Source: Aplysia californica (lineage: Eukaryota; Mollusca; Gastropoda; Aplysiida; Aplysiidae). From it: a stretch of DNA of 64,000 nucleotides. This document shows, piece after piece, positions 1 through 13,800 of the stretch. The position numbers and the translations under genes are program-made. The notes below the pieces were generated by a model. That model made no database searches, was not told where the DNA came from, and saw only the letters and a program-made list of their open reading frames with translations. The stretch lies in assembly GCF_000002075.1 (NCBI RefSeq), contig NW_004797272.1:4127839-4191838 (forward strand), read 5' to 3'. The stretch's first letter is position 1. Each line of letters starts with the position of its first letter.

Positions 1-1060
1 TACTTTCACAGGCACTCAATGAGCTTAAAACAAATTGTAACCTCCTTGCCAGCACTGGTGAGCTTTCACCAAGGAGTTTAGAACTTTTAATCTCCTTGGA
101 TTTCACACATACACTAGCCAAAGGCCCAGCCGGTGGGGTCAAGGATCGCTCGTCCAGTCAGACAGAATTAAGTGGTCAAAATCAAAACCTAACACCTCTC
201 AAGTGTTATCCAAGCCTCTCTGATAATAATGACATCTGTCAGTTCAACGTATCTAGTGCCACCATGGCATGGCACAGCATGCTTGCATCTCATAGGACCA
301 CTGTTGGCCAGTTAAAATAGATTCGATTGAATAATATCTCCTTGTTTCCACCCTTAGCCCCTCCCATCGCTCAACCAATGCCCCCTTTCCCGTGCATGTA
401 ACAACGGTCCCAGGAACTCTGTTCTCGGCTGGCCGTACCATCAGAGAGGCAGGCATTGGTCAAACTAAATTCTGGCCTCTGGCCACTGTAGGCCTACCCA
501 GGAAGTTTCCGGGCTGGAGCGCCACTCGAGTATTTTCACAGGCACTTGTGAGATTTCACACATACACCAGCCTAACCAATTGCATCGCTCATGGCTCAAA
601 TGGATGGAGTAAGATATCTGAGGCTATCTGAGTATTGTAAGAAAGCCTTGGGTAATAATATAATAAAGATATCCACCCTCAAGTAACATCCTTTCCCCGA
701 CTTGCGGCATGCAGTAAAGGCCAAAGACGGTTGACAGAAACTTAGACTTAATAGTTCTGTTTCAAGTCAGGGCTGAGCGGGCAAAACATTACTAATAATA
801 ATATAATTCCCGTACTTACTTACTTAACTTTTACTTTTTCATCCTCTGTTGCCGTTGAGCGTGGAGGGGAGATGCAGTTTCCTATGGATATTTCTTCTGA
901 TACAGGTAATTGAAATCCCTCTGTCTGAAGGGAAGGGATTTCTCTTTCCACCCAATTAGGCAGATATCCGTTTTATAGAGGTATTTATAGAGAAATTGGT
1001 CAAGTGAGGGAGTGGAGGGTTCCGCTATGACAGGTTTCCGTCTTAGGCCTACAGAGATTT
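1..1060. mobile_element. 5' flank: MITE copy related to the one at 5843-6677
   Basis: Blocks at about 115-165, 365-560, 755-770, 920-950 and 1020-1050 match, in the same order, blocks of the intron 2 element (for instance the GGTGGGGTCAAG / GGTGGGATCAAG region and the CAGGTTTCCGTCTTA end). The left end lies outside the window or is lost. The right end falls about 450 bases before the UBR3 start codon. Confidence 0.6.
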
Positions 1061-1501
1061 TCAGACAGATTCGATCAGAGTTTTGTTCGACTAGGCCTAA
1101 AGATCTGATCGATAGCCAATCATGTTCTGGCGTGACTTCCGGTTTTCCCGAAGTCCGTTTGTTGTTAATCTAGATTACAAACTATCGTTGGGTTTTTCTG
1201 CTCGCTTGAAAACTCTGGCATGCCTTGCCTGTATTATATCCGGAGTTCCTAGCAATGAACAATGTCACAAAATGGATTCTGCAATGAAATGTGAACTGAG
1301 AAATGGAGCTGCAAGAGCAATGAAAAAGACAGCCTGTTGTTGAGAGTGTTCTGGAGAGGCTTTAGATTTGAGACACTGAAAGATTTACTGTTAAAATTAG
1401 AATGCATATTACCCCTTGGAACGATAGTAGACATGATTGATTGAATCCAGAACTCGTCTTAGATTTAGAGAAGTTATTTGTTTACACTATTCGAGTCTGA
1501 A
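1061..1501 (+). promoter_or_regulatory. Probable UBR3 promoter / 5' UTR zone
   Basis: This is the unique stretch between the upstream MITE and the start codon. A CCAAT motif on the + strand lies near 1112. No clear TATA box was seen. Short upstream ATGs in other frames occur near 1260-1435. The transcription start cannot be fixed from sequence alone. Confidence 0.35.
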
Positions 1502-1802
1502 ATGGCAGCTGGGGGATCTGGCCGTGGTAACCCCTTTGAGAGCCCAGGGAGTAGTAAAGCAGGATCAGGGCACAGTAATGTTGGAACACTGGGGTCCACA
1601 GGAGCAAACCAGAAAAGAGATAAGCGTTCTGTAGCAGTTTATCTGAAGGGAGAAAGCACTAAAGGAAATAATTCGAAGCCTCTCAATGATTTCCTTGATA
1701 ATATCTGTGAGCCTCAAAAAGCAATTGATGACTTGGAGGCAATTGACTGGTGCAAGTGGATCATCTCGGGAGGGTTAACATTTGAGGAATTCAGCAAGAA
1801 AG
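1502..1802 (+). CDS. UBR3: UBR3 exon 1 (start codon)
   Basis: Residues 1-100. The ATG at 1502 has G at -3 and G at +4, and no in-frame ATG lies upstream in the open stretch. The N-terminus is Gly/Ser-rich and low in complexity, then becomes conserved at [10 protein letters not shown], which fits the EWCK-containing segment before the UBR box in vertebrate UBR3. Donor AAAG|gtaga, phase 1. Confidence 0.88.
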
Positions 1803-4800
1803 GTAGACCTAAGTTAGGCCTAAATGCAGCTTGTTTTTTTCCTCCACACCATTATTTTTTAGCTCACTTGCTCTCATCTTACTTGTTTAGCTTATAAGTC
1901 ATAGTCGTAGGTTCTAGGATGAGATATTCAAAATTATTATTTGAATGGCAACAATCTAGAGATCTAGAAAAATTTAGATTAGATCAAGATCTATATTATA
2001 TTTATCATCTTCAGTATTATTATTTCAATTAAAGTATTGAAAGTGAAAGGCTTTTTGAATTTTACAGGATGAAACATTTTACTGTCTTCAAAGTCTTGTT
2101 TAAAAAAAATCAAATTTACCCTAACTCTAATTTCACTCTCCTACTAATTCTACTCTAATCGATTAAGTTTACTTAAAACTAAGTGAACCACAAGTTGTAC
2201 TAGATTAGATAAAAGCAGGTACCACAAGAAAGAAAGTCCAACAGATCTGAGAGTCCAACTCACCACTGGCTTCCTCTTAGTAAATTTAAGTAAGGCTGTA
2301 GTACTGTAGTTTATTCGCACAGGGTGTGTGAATACTATGAAATTTTGTTCGCACAGGGTGTGCGAATACTATGAAGTTATTTTCGCACAGGATGTTTCAA
2401 AAGAAGGATGGAAACCGGGCCTACCATTTCCTCATTTTTCCCCTCATTGCGCAAGGACAAAGATCATAGGGGCTGGATTGAACCAGATAGGGTTTACAGT
2501 AGTATTACTGTAAACGTTCTGATTGAACTTTGGTGGACCCGCCGTGTTTATATTAATGCGCATTAGGCAAACAACGGACTTATACTTATACTTAGATCTA
2601 TACATGTACAGTCATGGGTCCTATCGACCGCTACGCGAACTAGTTCCCGGCGACGCGAGGCGGAGTGAGTGAGACTTGTTGAATAAAACTTGAGTTATTC
2701 CCGGCGACGCGAGGCGGAGTGAGTGAGGGCTGCGAGAATACCACGAGAGAGAGAGAGATTAGAGAGAGAGAAGGGGGGACGAGACAAAGTTGTAAACAGA
2801 CCTGCATTTTATTATCCGAATCATTGAAGAGATCGAAGTCCGGAATATCTAGGCATCGGATGGGGACGTTTACCGCAGGAACAGGTGCAGGGTTCTCACT
2901 ATTATAAATTATATTAATTAGTATTACTTGATCCCAGCCGCTGTTTCTTTTTAGGGGGAGGCAGTGGAGGGAGACCAGAAGTGGATGATTGACCAGCAGG
3001 TTCCTGATTTTCTTGATTACATGTCGTAGGCTTATTTTTGCTCCTTTTCTTTTGAGGGGGAGGCAGCGGAGGGAGACCAGAAGTGGAGGATGGACCAGCA
3101 GGTTCCTGGTTTTCTGAATTAGTCGTAGTACGCTGATTTTTGGTGGACCACACCTTCTGCACTTAAGTTATTAGGACACTTACTTATAGATGTAGTATTC
3201 GACAGTCGGGGGGGGGGGGGGGGGGGGGGGCTGCCACTTGCAAATCAATTATAATAAACAGAAAAGTGGAAGAGGAACATTTTATAGTTTGCTCTGCCCA
3301 AGAACTTTAATTTATAGTGGACCCACATTGCCAGCCTAGGCTAGGCCTAAGAGGTACCATGAGACTAATGAGAGACGATAGAGGCGCGGATGAAGTTTAC
3401 CAGACAAGTGAAAAGAGGGGGAGACATGGTGGAGGTATCTAGATTTGTTTCTAATCTAACGTGTACTGTAGCTAGGCTGTCTTCTCAATTCAGTTTAGAC
3501 TTTTTCTTCTCTTCGCTTACTTGGGCCAAGACTTGACTTAACCGTAGCCTAGATTCTAGAAAAGAAATGGAGAATCGGGAAGGATTTTTACCTGTCCTGT
3601 ACCGTGGTCTCCAAAATCCGTATTAGATCTAGATCTAATGTACATGATGAATAAGAAGCAAGCATAGAATGACCATTCCTTTCTTTTAAAAAAAACTCTT
3701 CCATTCACACCAGAATCTACTCTTAAATATCTAGATCTACATTACATAAGAAAAATACATGTGTATAGTCTGTATTTAGTAACTCATCATCATCATGCCC
3801 ATGTAGATCATAGTGGGAACAAGAGAACTAGACATCTAATGGGCCTGTCTGTTCCCAGTGCTTTCCGAAATTAAAACCCTTAGCCTAAAACTAAAGGTGG
3901 GATATCTGGGTGTGACAAATGAGGTCCAAAGTCAACTTTATGTAGTAACTCTGTAGTAATACATCATATTATTTATGGCCAAATGATTGCAGTTTTACTT
4001 TTAGGGACTGCGTGTTCACAAATGACCCCACCCCTCTTGTCATCTTTCCCAGGACCCCCTCCCCCCCCCCCCCCCCCCTCAAGTTGCCGTCAACCAAAAT
4101 GTACACATGTGTACATTTAGATAGAACCTGTACAGGGTGCATTTGCACCTTTGATCTTTGTTTTTTAAAAATTGTTTATTAATTTAAAGAATACAATAAT
4201 GGTGGCGCTGCTCCTGCTTGCACTGGAACCGGATCGACTGGTACACGTATACAGCACTCAAGGGATCTGGCCAATTTTGGTGGATCGTGTTACCACAAAT
4301 TTGGTGTTATTAGTACTTTCATACACTCTTTCAGAGCCTCTGTGAACTCTGAAAAGCTCTTGGACTTGGCTCCCACTTCCATGCTGAATAGATCTAGAAA
4401 AACTAGAACTAGATCCAGGTGTTGAGTAATTTCAGATTTGCGATGCAATAGCCTTGGGGCCAACAGAACGCTACTAGCAAGGTTCCCTCAGGGCTCTGTT
4501 TTGAAAAATGAAAATGCCACGCAGGTAAGCTTATTATAGAATCTATATAGGCCAAGAACGCCTAGTTTCGTGGACTCTCGCAGCATTTACCAATCTCGTG
4601 CAGCGATCTAGCACAGCGTTCGAAGCGCAGCGCGCAGGTCGGGTCGACCCTGTGCGAATATAATTATTTCTTATTCGCACACCCGGTGCGAATAATATTA
4701 ATTCTTATGCGCACACCCGGTGTGAATAATATTAATTCTTATGGGCACACCCGGTGCGAATAACCACTTCCTTTAAGTAATGAGGCCATGTTGATTCTTT

Positions 4801-7800
4801 TCCTTCATTTGAATGATGCTCTTTGTTGTGTGAGTTTCTAGCCTTGATATTCCATGTGAGTTCCAATACTTTTAGCAACCAATGGCCAATATATTTTGTT
4901 AGAGAGGTGGAATTCATGAAGAAAGGTAGCCTAATTTGGATGCCAGGAGGTGAAATGGGGGGTTGATAGGTCTGGAATAGACTCTGTACCGCTTTCTTGA
5001 AGCAAAAGAAATACATAACCAATGTATTACATGTTTTTAAGAAATTTTTGTCATGTGTGCATGCAATTCCTTTCCTCATTACTGGTCCACTCAAAGATAA
5101 GATTTGAACTCAGTTCTCATACTGAACACCATATCTAGACAGCAAAATTTGAAACTGAGTGAAGGAATGGGATGTGAATTTTTCCTTTTTTATGTTTTTC
5201 AGTTAGTGACTATGACAGTTCTGTCATGTGTGGTTTGGTATGGACAGCACACTTTGTTGCCTACCGCTGTCGAACCTGTGGCATATCACCATGCATGTCA
5301 ATTTGCTCGGACTGTTTCCAAGCGGGAAACCATGAAGGTCATGACTACAACATGTTTCGCAGTCAAGCTGGAGGTGCTTGTGATTGTGGTGATTCCAGCG
5401 TCATGAAGCCGGAAGGGTAAGTTCAGATTAACAGCATCTCTGCTCTCATTATCATATTTCCAGAAAGTATTCCAAAGTGATCATAAGCTTTGTGATGAAT
5501 ATGAGAGGATTAATATAATGGGTTTTATTTTAAATACTTGTTCAGTGCAATCATACTTTTTCAATATATTTTTATTTTTCTGCATTGTTCAGTTTTTTAT
5601 TTCAACTGATAACGACTCATGGTCTCCTTGTCCTGCAATTGAAAATTCCTTTGTTCCCATTTCCTTTCAAATAGGCCTACCTGTTCATTGCCATGACTCC
5701 AATGGAAATGTAGCAGTATATGCATGGACTTCAAGGCAACTTAACTCTATGACAACTGAACTCTAAAATGTGACGATATATGACAACTTAACTCTAAAAT
5801 ATGACTATATAAATTACGACTTAACTCTAAAATATAATAATACAGTCGAACCTGTGTAAGACAGAATCGCAGGGGAGCCAGAAAAAAATATTCCGTCTTA
5901 GACAGGGGAATTTAGGGGGAGATGGAAGGCCCAACTGGTGGGATCAAGAATGTCTGATCGGCAAGCAGGAGTCAAAACTTCACACCTCTCAATTGATATC
6001 CTCTTTGATAATGACATGTATCAGTCTTACTTTTCCAATTACCACTAGTGCTTGCCTTTCATAGGACCACTGTTTGACCTATTAAAAACAGAAACGTTTG
6101 AACCTCTCCTTTGCTCCCACCCTTTTATACCCGCCCACCAGTGTAACAGGCACAGTCAACCAATGCCACCCCTCACTGGCATCATGTAACAACGATTTGA
6201 GGCCATACGATCAGGGCGACAGGCATTGGTCAATTTAATTTCACACGTCTGGCTTCTGGCTACCCAGGAAAGTTTCTGTAGTGGCTCCCTACTTGAGCAC
6301 TCTCATGGGCAATCGTGAGATTTCACACCCACACTACCCTGACCATCTGCATCGCTCAGGGCTCACATGATTGGGTAACATGTACCCCCAAATTGCACCC
6401 CTACTCCCCTTCCTCGCCCAGAGGCATGGCCATGGTTTAGAGCTGCGGAATCAAACTTGCGAGTTTTGTTTCAAATCAGGGCTGAGTAGGCAAAGCATTT
6501 TCTGTCTTAGATAGGTGAAACCCTCGGAAGGGAGCGGATTTTTCTTTCCGTTTCTGCATTGGACAAGTTTTTGTTTTATACAGATAATTAAAGAGGAATA
6601 TATCAAGGGAGGAGCTGGGAGATTCCGTTAAGACAGGTTTCGGTTTTATACAGGTTTTCGTTAAGGCAGGTTAGACTGAACACCTTACTCTAAAATATGA
6701 CAATATTTATATATATACAGTCAAACCTGTGTAAGACGGCCACCCATTGTCAAGGAGAAAAGTGGCCTTATAAGGCAGGTGGCCGTCTTAGGCAGGACCG
6801 ATCAAGATGAAGAAAACAAACCATTCCCATCATTCTGAGGTCTCAATCGAAAGTGGCCGCATTGTTGTTGATTTTATTGTTGTTGTTGGTTTGTATTTTG
6901 TTCGTAATTTTTATTTTATTGCTGATTTTGCGTAAGGGTGACAATAAAACGAAATGTATCAGACGAGGAAGACCGAGTGCCATGTTAAAACAAGCACATG
7001 GGTCGCCACCACTCAGAGAACGAGCGACGCTTCTGTCGCAAGTTCATATTGTTACTTTGTTACAGACTGGGTAAACAGTGACCACTAACTTACGATTTGT
7101 GTATGAGTTCTGGGCGGGACTTATGGGTTATGAGCGATCACGCGCTTACCTCACCAGCAGCTGAAAATTGGTAGCTATTGGTCAACAGTGGGAGGGGCCT
7201 ACGCAACATGATCAGTTGGAGGGACTACCTAACAACAGGTGATTGAATTAGGACTGCTCTCCCACATCGCCAGGGGCCAATGCACAATTTGTGACAAAAC
7301 GTAATGGAGTCACTAAGGTGGCCGTCTAAGACAGGTGTTATTGCTTAGTGTGATAGGGGTTGTGTGTTAAATTATGGTGGCCGCGGCCGCGTTGGACAGG
7401 TGCCCGTTTTACACAGTTCAGTTATATAGAAAAAACGCAAGGGGGGAAATGGAAAGTGGCCGTTTGTACAGGTGGCTGTCTTATAAAGGTGACCGTCAGG
7501 GCAGGTTTGACTGTATATATATATATTTATCTTAACTCTATTTCATTAAAAGTGAATAGTACCATGGCTAGTGACAGGAGTGACAGGTCATATCACCTAA
7601 TTGCTCTAACATATTATGAAGCAAAGTGATAGGGATCTGTTTTCTTATTAGAAATTATGTCAGATTACAAGTATTTCCTAAGTAAATCCAGCCAACACAG
7701 CTACCCAAAGAAGCTCATGTGGGTACTCTGTTGGTTCTCAAAGCAGAGCTCAAGAGAAAAAACGTCCTTATGGCAAATTTGAGATGGCATCTTTAGGAAG

Positions 7801-10800
7801 TAGGGCCTTCTTTGTGTTGAGTAGGGCTTAACGTTACGGAACAAACATTCTTTTCTTCTACATTAGTTTCCTTGACGGCGATTATTTTACAATATTAATA
7901 TCTTATAATTACATAACGTTATATTTTGTTTTCCTCGTAGCAAATGATAAAATATATTTATATATATAATGTTGAGTTCCGATACCTTTTTCCCTTTAGG
8001 TTCTGCCCACGACATGGGGAAAATCATGACAACAAAGCTGCGGCAACACCGCCAGCAGAACTGATGGCTGTTCCCAAAGAAATGATGCCAAGACTCTTCT
8101 TGAGATTGTTGTTCTATCTGAGATCACAATTTATCGCTCACAGTATGTTGTAGTTGTATGCTTAAGATCTAGGCACGCTTCCTTTAGCACTGTGTCTTGC
8201 TGTATGTGTAGTGATCAGGAGAAAGTTGTTCACATTTGCATGGGCAGGAATTCTTTATGCCCTATTTAAATATTTTTCCCCTAATTATTCCTTAAGGTAC
8301 AGTACTTTGAATTTTTAGAAGCCTAAATACTTCTAGATCATGCCTACTAAATTTGCCATTTGTAGACCAAATGATAATGAAAACTCCCGTGACGGAAAGC
8401 TCTCCTTATTGAGGCTGTCAGTTCCCCTTGTGATAGTTTGCTTAGTATCGAACTTGTTCAAGGTAGAATTAGAATAAACATCCATTCTTAGAATTTTACC
8501 AGTAAACCATTTTGTTTTCCTTCACACCATGGGGTATGAATGCTTTTCTGATTTCCAGAAAAAATACATTTGACTATTGGTAGTCTCCTGTCAAAAGGTG
8601 AATTTGTTAATTCTAGTCACTAATTGTGAAGCAAGGAAATGAGAATCTTTCGAGACAGGTAAAGTCCAATTTATGTTTATTATGACATATTAGGGCATGT
8701 CATGATGGTGATCTCGCTTTCTGTTAGGGATATGTTGACTGAGAAGGAGAGTTAAAGCAAAAAAAAAGTGGGTATAAAATTAGGCATGACCATGGGCAGG
8801 AACTTGGAAGACAAATAAAGAGTGGTGATTTGAAGCTAGGATGAACGAAGATCCAGGCCCTTTTTATATTTATAGACCTCTAAATTTTTGAATAAGTAGT
8901 TTCTGATTTTCTCACATCATTGGTAGTTAGACTTGGCTGAGATGTGGCTTCTTTGTAAACTAATTAGCCTATCGCTGAGGCACAACCTATTCTTCCTTTA
9001 ACACTTTCCCTCAACTCCCCCTCAACCCATATTACCCAACCTGTAACCACATTGTTTGACCTGTCGAAGAAAGAGAACAAAACTGTTTTTGCTCTCTCTG
9101 TTGATTCTGTAGAGGTTTGATTGAATACAACAGTATTGAGGATTGATTGAGCACAACAGTATTGAACTGATAATCCTCTTCATGCTTTGTAGTCTGTTTT
9201 ATATTTGCAGTATTGCTACAAGATATTTAACAAAAAAATGTTAAGTTTTGTAATTGGTTAAGTTTCAACATTCTTCTAGATATATAGATATAAATAGAAT
9301 CAATATATACAGTCGAAATAGATATAAATAGAATCGATATATATATACAGTCGAACATATGTAACATGGCCACCCTTTGTTGAGGAGAAAAGAGAGGGTC
9401 TTTAACAGGTGGTAATCTTATACAGTAGTCTCTGGCTAAGATCCCACTGCTTACGGTCCTGGTTAGCATAATAAGCTCCTGCTGTTTTGATTTAGAAAAA
9501 CTGAATTTTTACTACACAAAAGTCACCCCTAAGATCCAGCTCTGAAGTATTATAATATTCGGCCTAGATTCCGCATTTAAGATCATATTTTACAGAAGAA
9601 CAAAAACCAGGATGAGTGCAGCTGATCAACCAAGCTTTGAAAATTTGCAATTATTGCATTGTCTATTATGTCACAGATCATATACTCAGAAAATGCAGTC
9701 ACATTTCCATTATAAATATCTCAATGAGTGGGTGCGGTGTTTGCCCTGGACGGGGGTCATGCTGAGGTGGGAACTCATCAATGCCTTTGTTTTTCTCAAG
9801 CATCACCGTCGCATAATTTGAGCACTCCATCAAGCTTTTGCGTCATCGTACGCTGGATGGGAAGCATTTGCAAGACCGCATCAAATGGGATCAGAATGAA
9901 CTATGAACTCCTCGGGGCTTGTGCTTTCCTGACTATGAAAACTGTCTTTTATCTGTATGCCCAAATTTGTTGGACAGATTGGATTGTAATTGGTGCCATC
10001 TTGTTACAGTGGTGCGTAACAACATTGGTGGGGAACTCAGTCAGACATGGAAAGCTATTAATTTTGGACAAGTTAAGGGTTGGAGCAATGGGATCAACGT
10101 CGATCTGGAGTGGCCATTTGTACGTATGTGATTGTCTTATAATATACAGGTGGCCGTTAGAGCAAGTTCAACTGTATTTAACTTTCAGAAATTGAGAAAA
10201 ACTTCCTGTTCAGTATTTAACTGTGCTGGCTTTTGTTGACAGGCAGATTGGCTTACTTCTTGGGGTCCTTGCTCAATCCAGGTAGAGGATAAACAAATCA
10301 CAGTTTTTCATTTTTGGTAACATTTAATGAGAAAAAATGCACGATTTTTTTCCAAAACTCTAACGTCATGTGAGTTGCGCAGTTTTCAGAAACTGGTCCT
10401 CCTTTTTTTGACCAGGTCCTTTTTTTCCCCAGTTTTAGATTACACTTAACAAGGTCTTTTAATGTTTGATAATAATAGTAATAAGTAATAATAATAATAA
10501 TTATAATAATATTGTTAAATAATAATAATGATAGTGATAACGACAACTATAATAATAATAATAATACTGTGCTTCTATTTTTCCCAGTCCTTTTCTTCAT
10601 TCTCCTCCTCCTCCACCACCGCTGATGAAAATGATAATAATAATGAATAAGATAAAATCATACTCTGGTCTCTGGTTATTAGCACACTTTGTAAAAATAT
10701 GACCCCCCCCCCCCATCCTCCCTTCTCTTCCCCCCTCCTCCCTTCTCTGGTAGTGCGGAAACAAATTTTTACTATTTAATTATCACTCATAAGTGTATGT

Positions 10801-13800
10801 TTGAAATTGACAACTCTGTCTAATAGCATGATTGTTCCTTTGCTAGTGTCAGAAACGGATTGGCCATTAAAAAAATGTCTCATTTCAATTTCACTTAGAA
10901 CTGGTGGAATCGAAGCAAATACCACATGCCCTCCCTTTGTAAATTGAAATTACAGATTTGCCAGGGAGAAAAAAAAACATAGTTGATAGGTGTGAGATAG
11001 AATTGCCCAGTGAGGAAAGCCAGCCCAGCCATGAGTGATGGCCTGACAGTGTGAGAGGGCTATGCTGTAATTGTGACGATCGTTGTTTTGTGATGGCTCA
11101 GCAAAGGAAAAACTTCACGTTTCGAGACGAGCTCAGCTATGTGACACAACAACCCACTTCACGAGATCAGATGGGAATTGGTTCACAACAATCAATAAAA
11201 TTGGACGGAAAACTAACTGTAAATTAATCCCCTTTGAAGTTCACTGAACAGTTCATTCACGTAAGAGCATGCTTTTCTTGTCATCGGAGGAATGTGCTAT
11301 AAGGCGAGGACCACTGTATTAGTAATGATAGTAATGGTAATAATGACAGTGGTAGCAGCAGCAGCAGCAGCAGCAGCATTGTAATTGCATGCTTTTTTTG
11401 GGTACATGTGTTGATTTTCCTGGACTTGTATGTTGTTCTGTCCTTTGTATCTAATGTATTACTAACGTCAGTAAATTACTTATTAATTTAGACAAATTTA
11501 AATAGTTGTAGACTTAGCACAAATATTTTCATACTTAAATAAGAATTTAATTGCTGTGGTAAAATAATCGGAAAGCGTAGCCTTTGAAAATTTGTCACCA
11601 CTGTTTGTGTTTCATAATAATAATAAATAGCATCTATATAGTGTAAAATACTCAATGTCTTTTATAATCTGAATCATTGCTCCGGCAGAGCTGATCATTC
11701 TGAAACAATCTCAACTTCCCGGGAAGCATATAGGGCAAGCAGCCATTGTGCAGTTGCTGAAACGCTAACATACTGACAAGATCTTTTGTTGTGTTTGGCA
11801 GTGTACCTGTTTACACATAATAGGTGTAGGGAGGAAAGTTCATGTAAAGTGCTTTTCCCAAAGACACAATGTTGGGCCAGAGCCTCGAACCCCTGAACTC
11901 ACAACCTCACGGTTATGAGTCCAGTGTTCAGGGGCATAGCCACTAGTTTTCCGCCTCTCATAAACTGAGAGGTGTTTGCTGAAAGAGAGCTCTATACACC
12001 CTGGGGCAGTGCCACTGACTGTAGTGTCTTTAGTCCATTCCCAAAGGGGGGACATTTCTCGTTCAAGCACAGTAGAATTGTAAATGGGCTGATTCATGTC
12101 ATGCTCTTAACTGTGCCTGATCTACAACAGGGAACTTCTGCTTTTTCTTTCCAAATGCTTACTATTGTCATTTTCCTCTACTTCTTTTGTATGTTTGTCA
12201 CTCTCTTGTGACCTGCTATTTCCGGGGGTGCCTTGATAGTCGAAGCAGACCTTGTGCTGTTGAAGCTAGAGAGGTGAGCAGAGTAAGTCTGATTCCCCGT
12301 AAAGACTTCTCTGTTGACACCCACCCCTTGGCGCTCATATGACCTTATGCAGTTGCGAGCGCCGTAAAACCCTCTACTATAATATAATATGGAACTCTAT
12401 TACAGTGTGTACAATATACAATATCCTGTGTTTTTTATTGTTTCCCTTGTGTTTATTTTTGAAATGCTGTGTGTCACAGTGAGTGCTTCTTTTCTCCAGC
12501 TCGTATGGTCAAAAACCATTACAGACATTATATGCCAAGCATCAGTGATCTGGAGCCATATTTGAATTTCCTGCAATCGCTAAGTGATATGGGAGCTGCA
12601 ATGAGGAGGATTATGACTCAGGCCCTCACAGATGAAGCAAGCTACAAAAAGGCTGTTGGTAATACATGTGTTGATTTATTAACAACTGCTTCCTGTTGAT
12701 ATTATTGTTGCTTTAACCCTTTGCCGCCTCATCTAACCGATCAGCGATGTTTACCACCCAGTTTCTTAGGATTTTCCCCCAAATGACTTTGCCTTTGATG
12801 GCAAGAGTTTTTACTATATATGAGTCTTGTGCTGGCAAAGTTTTAAAGTCTGTCTCATCTGAATTTTAGTAACTTGAGTATCTTTGGTTTCAGGAATGTA
12901 TGCAACACCTTTTCCATATATCTAACAATGTTTCAGATGGGTCAGTCAAACTGCATAGCTGGTTTAAATAGCCCTATGACGGTTTTTATAAACAGAATTT
13001 TTAGTTTTTGACTTGGTCATCCTAAAAAAGCCGTAAGATTCTATTTTTCAGTCTAAGCTTTTGTGTGTCAAAAATATAGCATAGAGTTCTTAGGTTTGTG
13101 GACCTTGAGTTTTCTTCTAGTACATGCATCTAGCTCGTTCATTTGACCAGTTTGAGGGGGCTGGAAATATCAGAGCTTTCTGGTTGTGGGTAAACTTCAG
13201 TTCTAAAAATAGAAAATAATAGAATAGAACCTGAGTGTTGATTTTATACATACATGCTTGTCCAGGTACGCTCCTACTGGTGCATTTACTCTGCTTTCAA
13301 CTTTCTATATATCTTTATTAGAACCACCACTTGAGGGAGAACAACTGGGTGATTATGCTTCCTTCCTGGAACGGCGGAACTCCCTCTTTGAGACACCCCC
13401 AAATTTTGAAAAATACAAAGGTGATGTATGCTCTGTTGTAGCAGACATTAATGTTTTTCTTGTCTGTAACTTAAAAAAGTGTTGCGGTTGTTTTTCAATA
13501 CTTGTGACTCATTCTGTTGTCTTTCTGCTTTAGATCCCAATCTATCAAGTCTTTTTCTGAAGAAGTGGGCTGGATTATTAATTTGAACAATTTGAATAGA
13601 TGTTGAAAAATGCTTGTCAGATATCATATCTTCTCTTAAATCTTATTATTATTATAATGTCATCCTGGCTATGTTGGTGAAAGAGGTTCAAATCTATCGG
13701 GGTTGTTGATTATTTTTCTCATCCTTCTGAAAAATACAGTCACACCTTTCCAAGGCACCCATTCACTGTGAAGGGGTAAAATATAAAAATTGTTCCCGCA

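Larger units (their letters stand above)
2308..4765. mobile_element. Unclassified intron 1 element with palindromic terminal arrays
   Basis: The left end has two to three copies of a near-palindrome TTCGCACAGGGTGTGCGAA spaced about 35 bases apart (2310-2395). The right end has three 34-bp units with the palindrome TTCGCACACCCGGTGCGAA (4676-4762), preceded by a decayed unit near 4648. Between them lie a duplicated GC-rich block and a reverse-strand ORF. The paired arrays suggest one element about 2.4 kb long. It matches no class I can name, and the ends are not proven. Confidence 0.45.

Noticed and set aside
1122-1343. A small upstream ORF gene (73 residues)
   Set aside because: No conservation cue and no domain. 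It lies in the probable 5' flank or UTR of UBR3.
1478-1501. A start of UBR3 upstream of 1502
   Set aside because: The in-frame codon at 1478 is TTG, not ATG, and the ATG at 1502 has a good initiation context.
13266-13321. An earlier acceptor (GTCCAG) for UBR3 exon 5
   Set aside because: With the phase left by exon 4 it reads into a stop before the conserved part; the acceptor at 13320-13321 keeps the frame.
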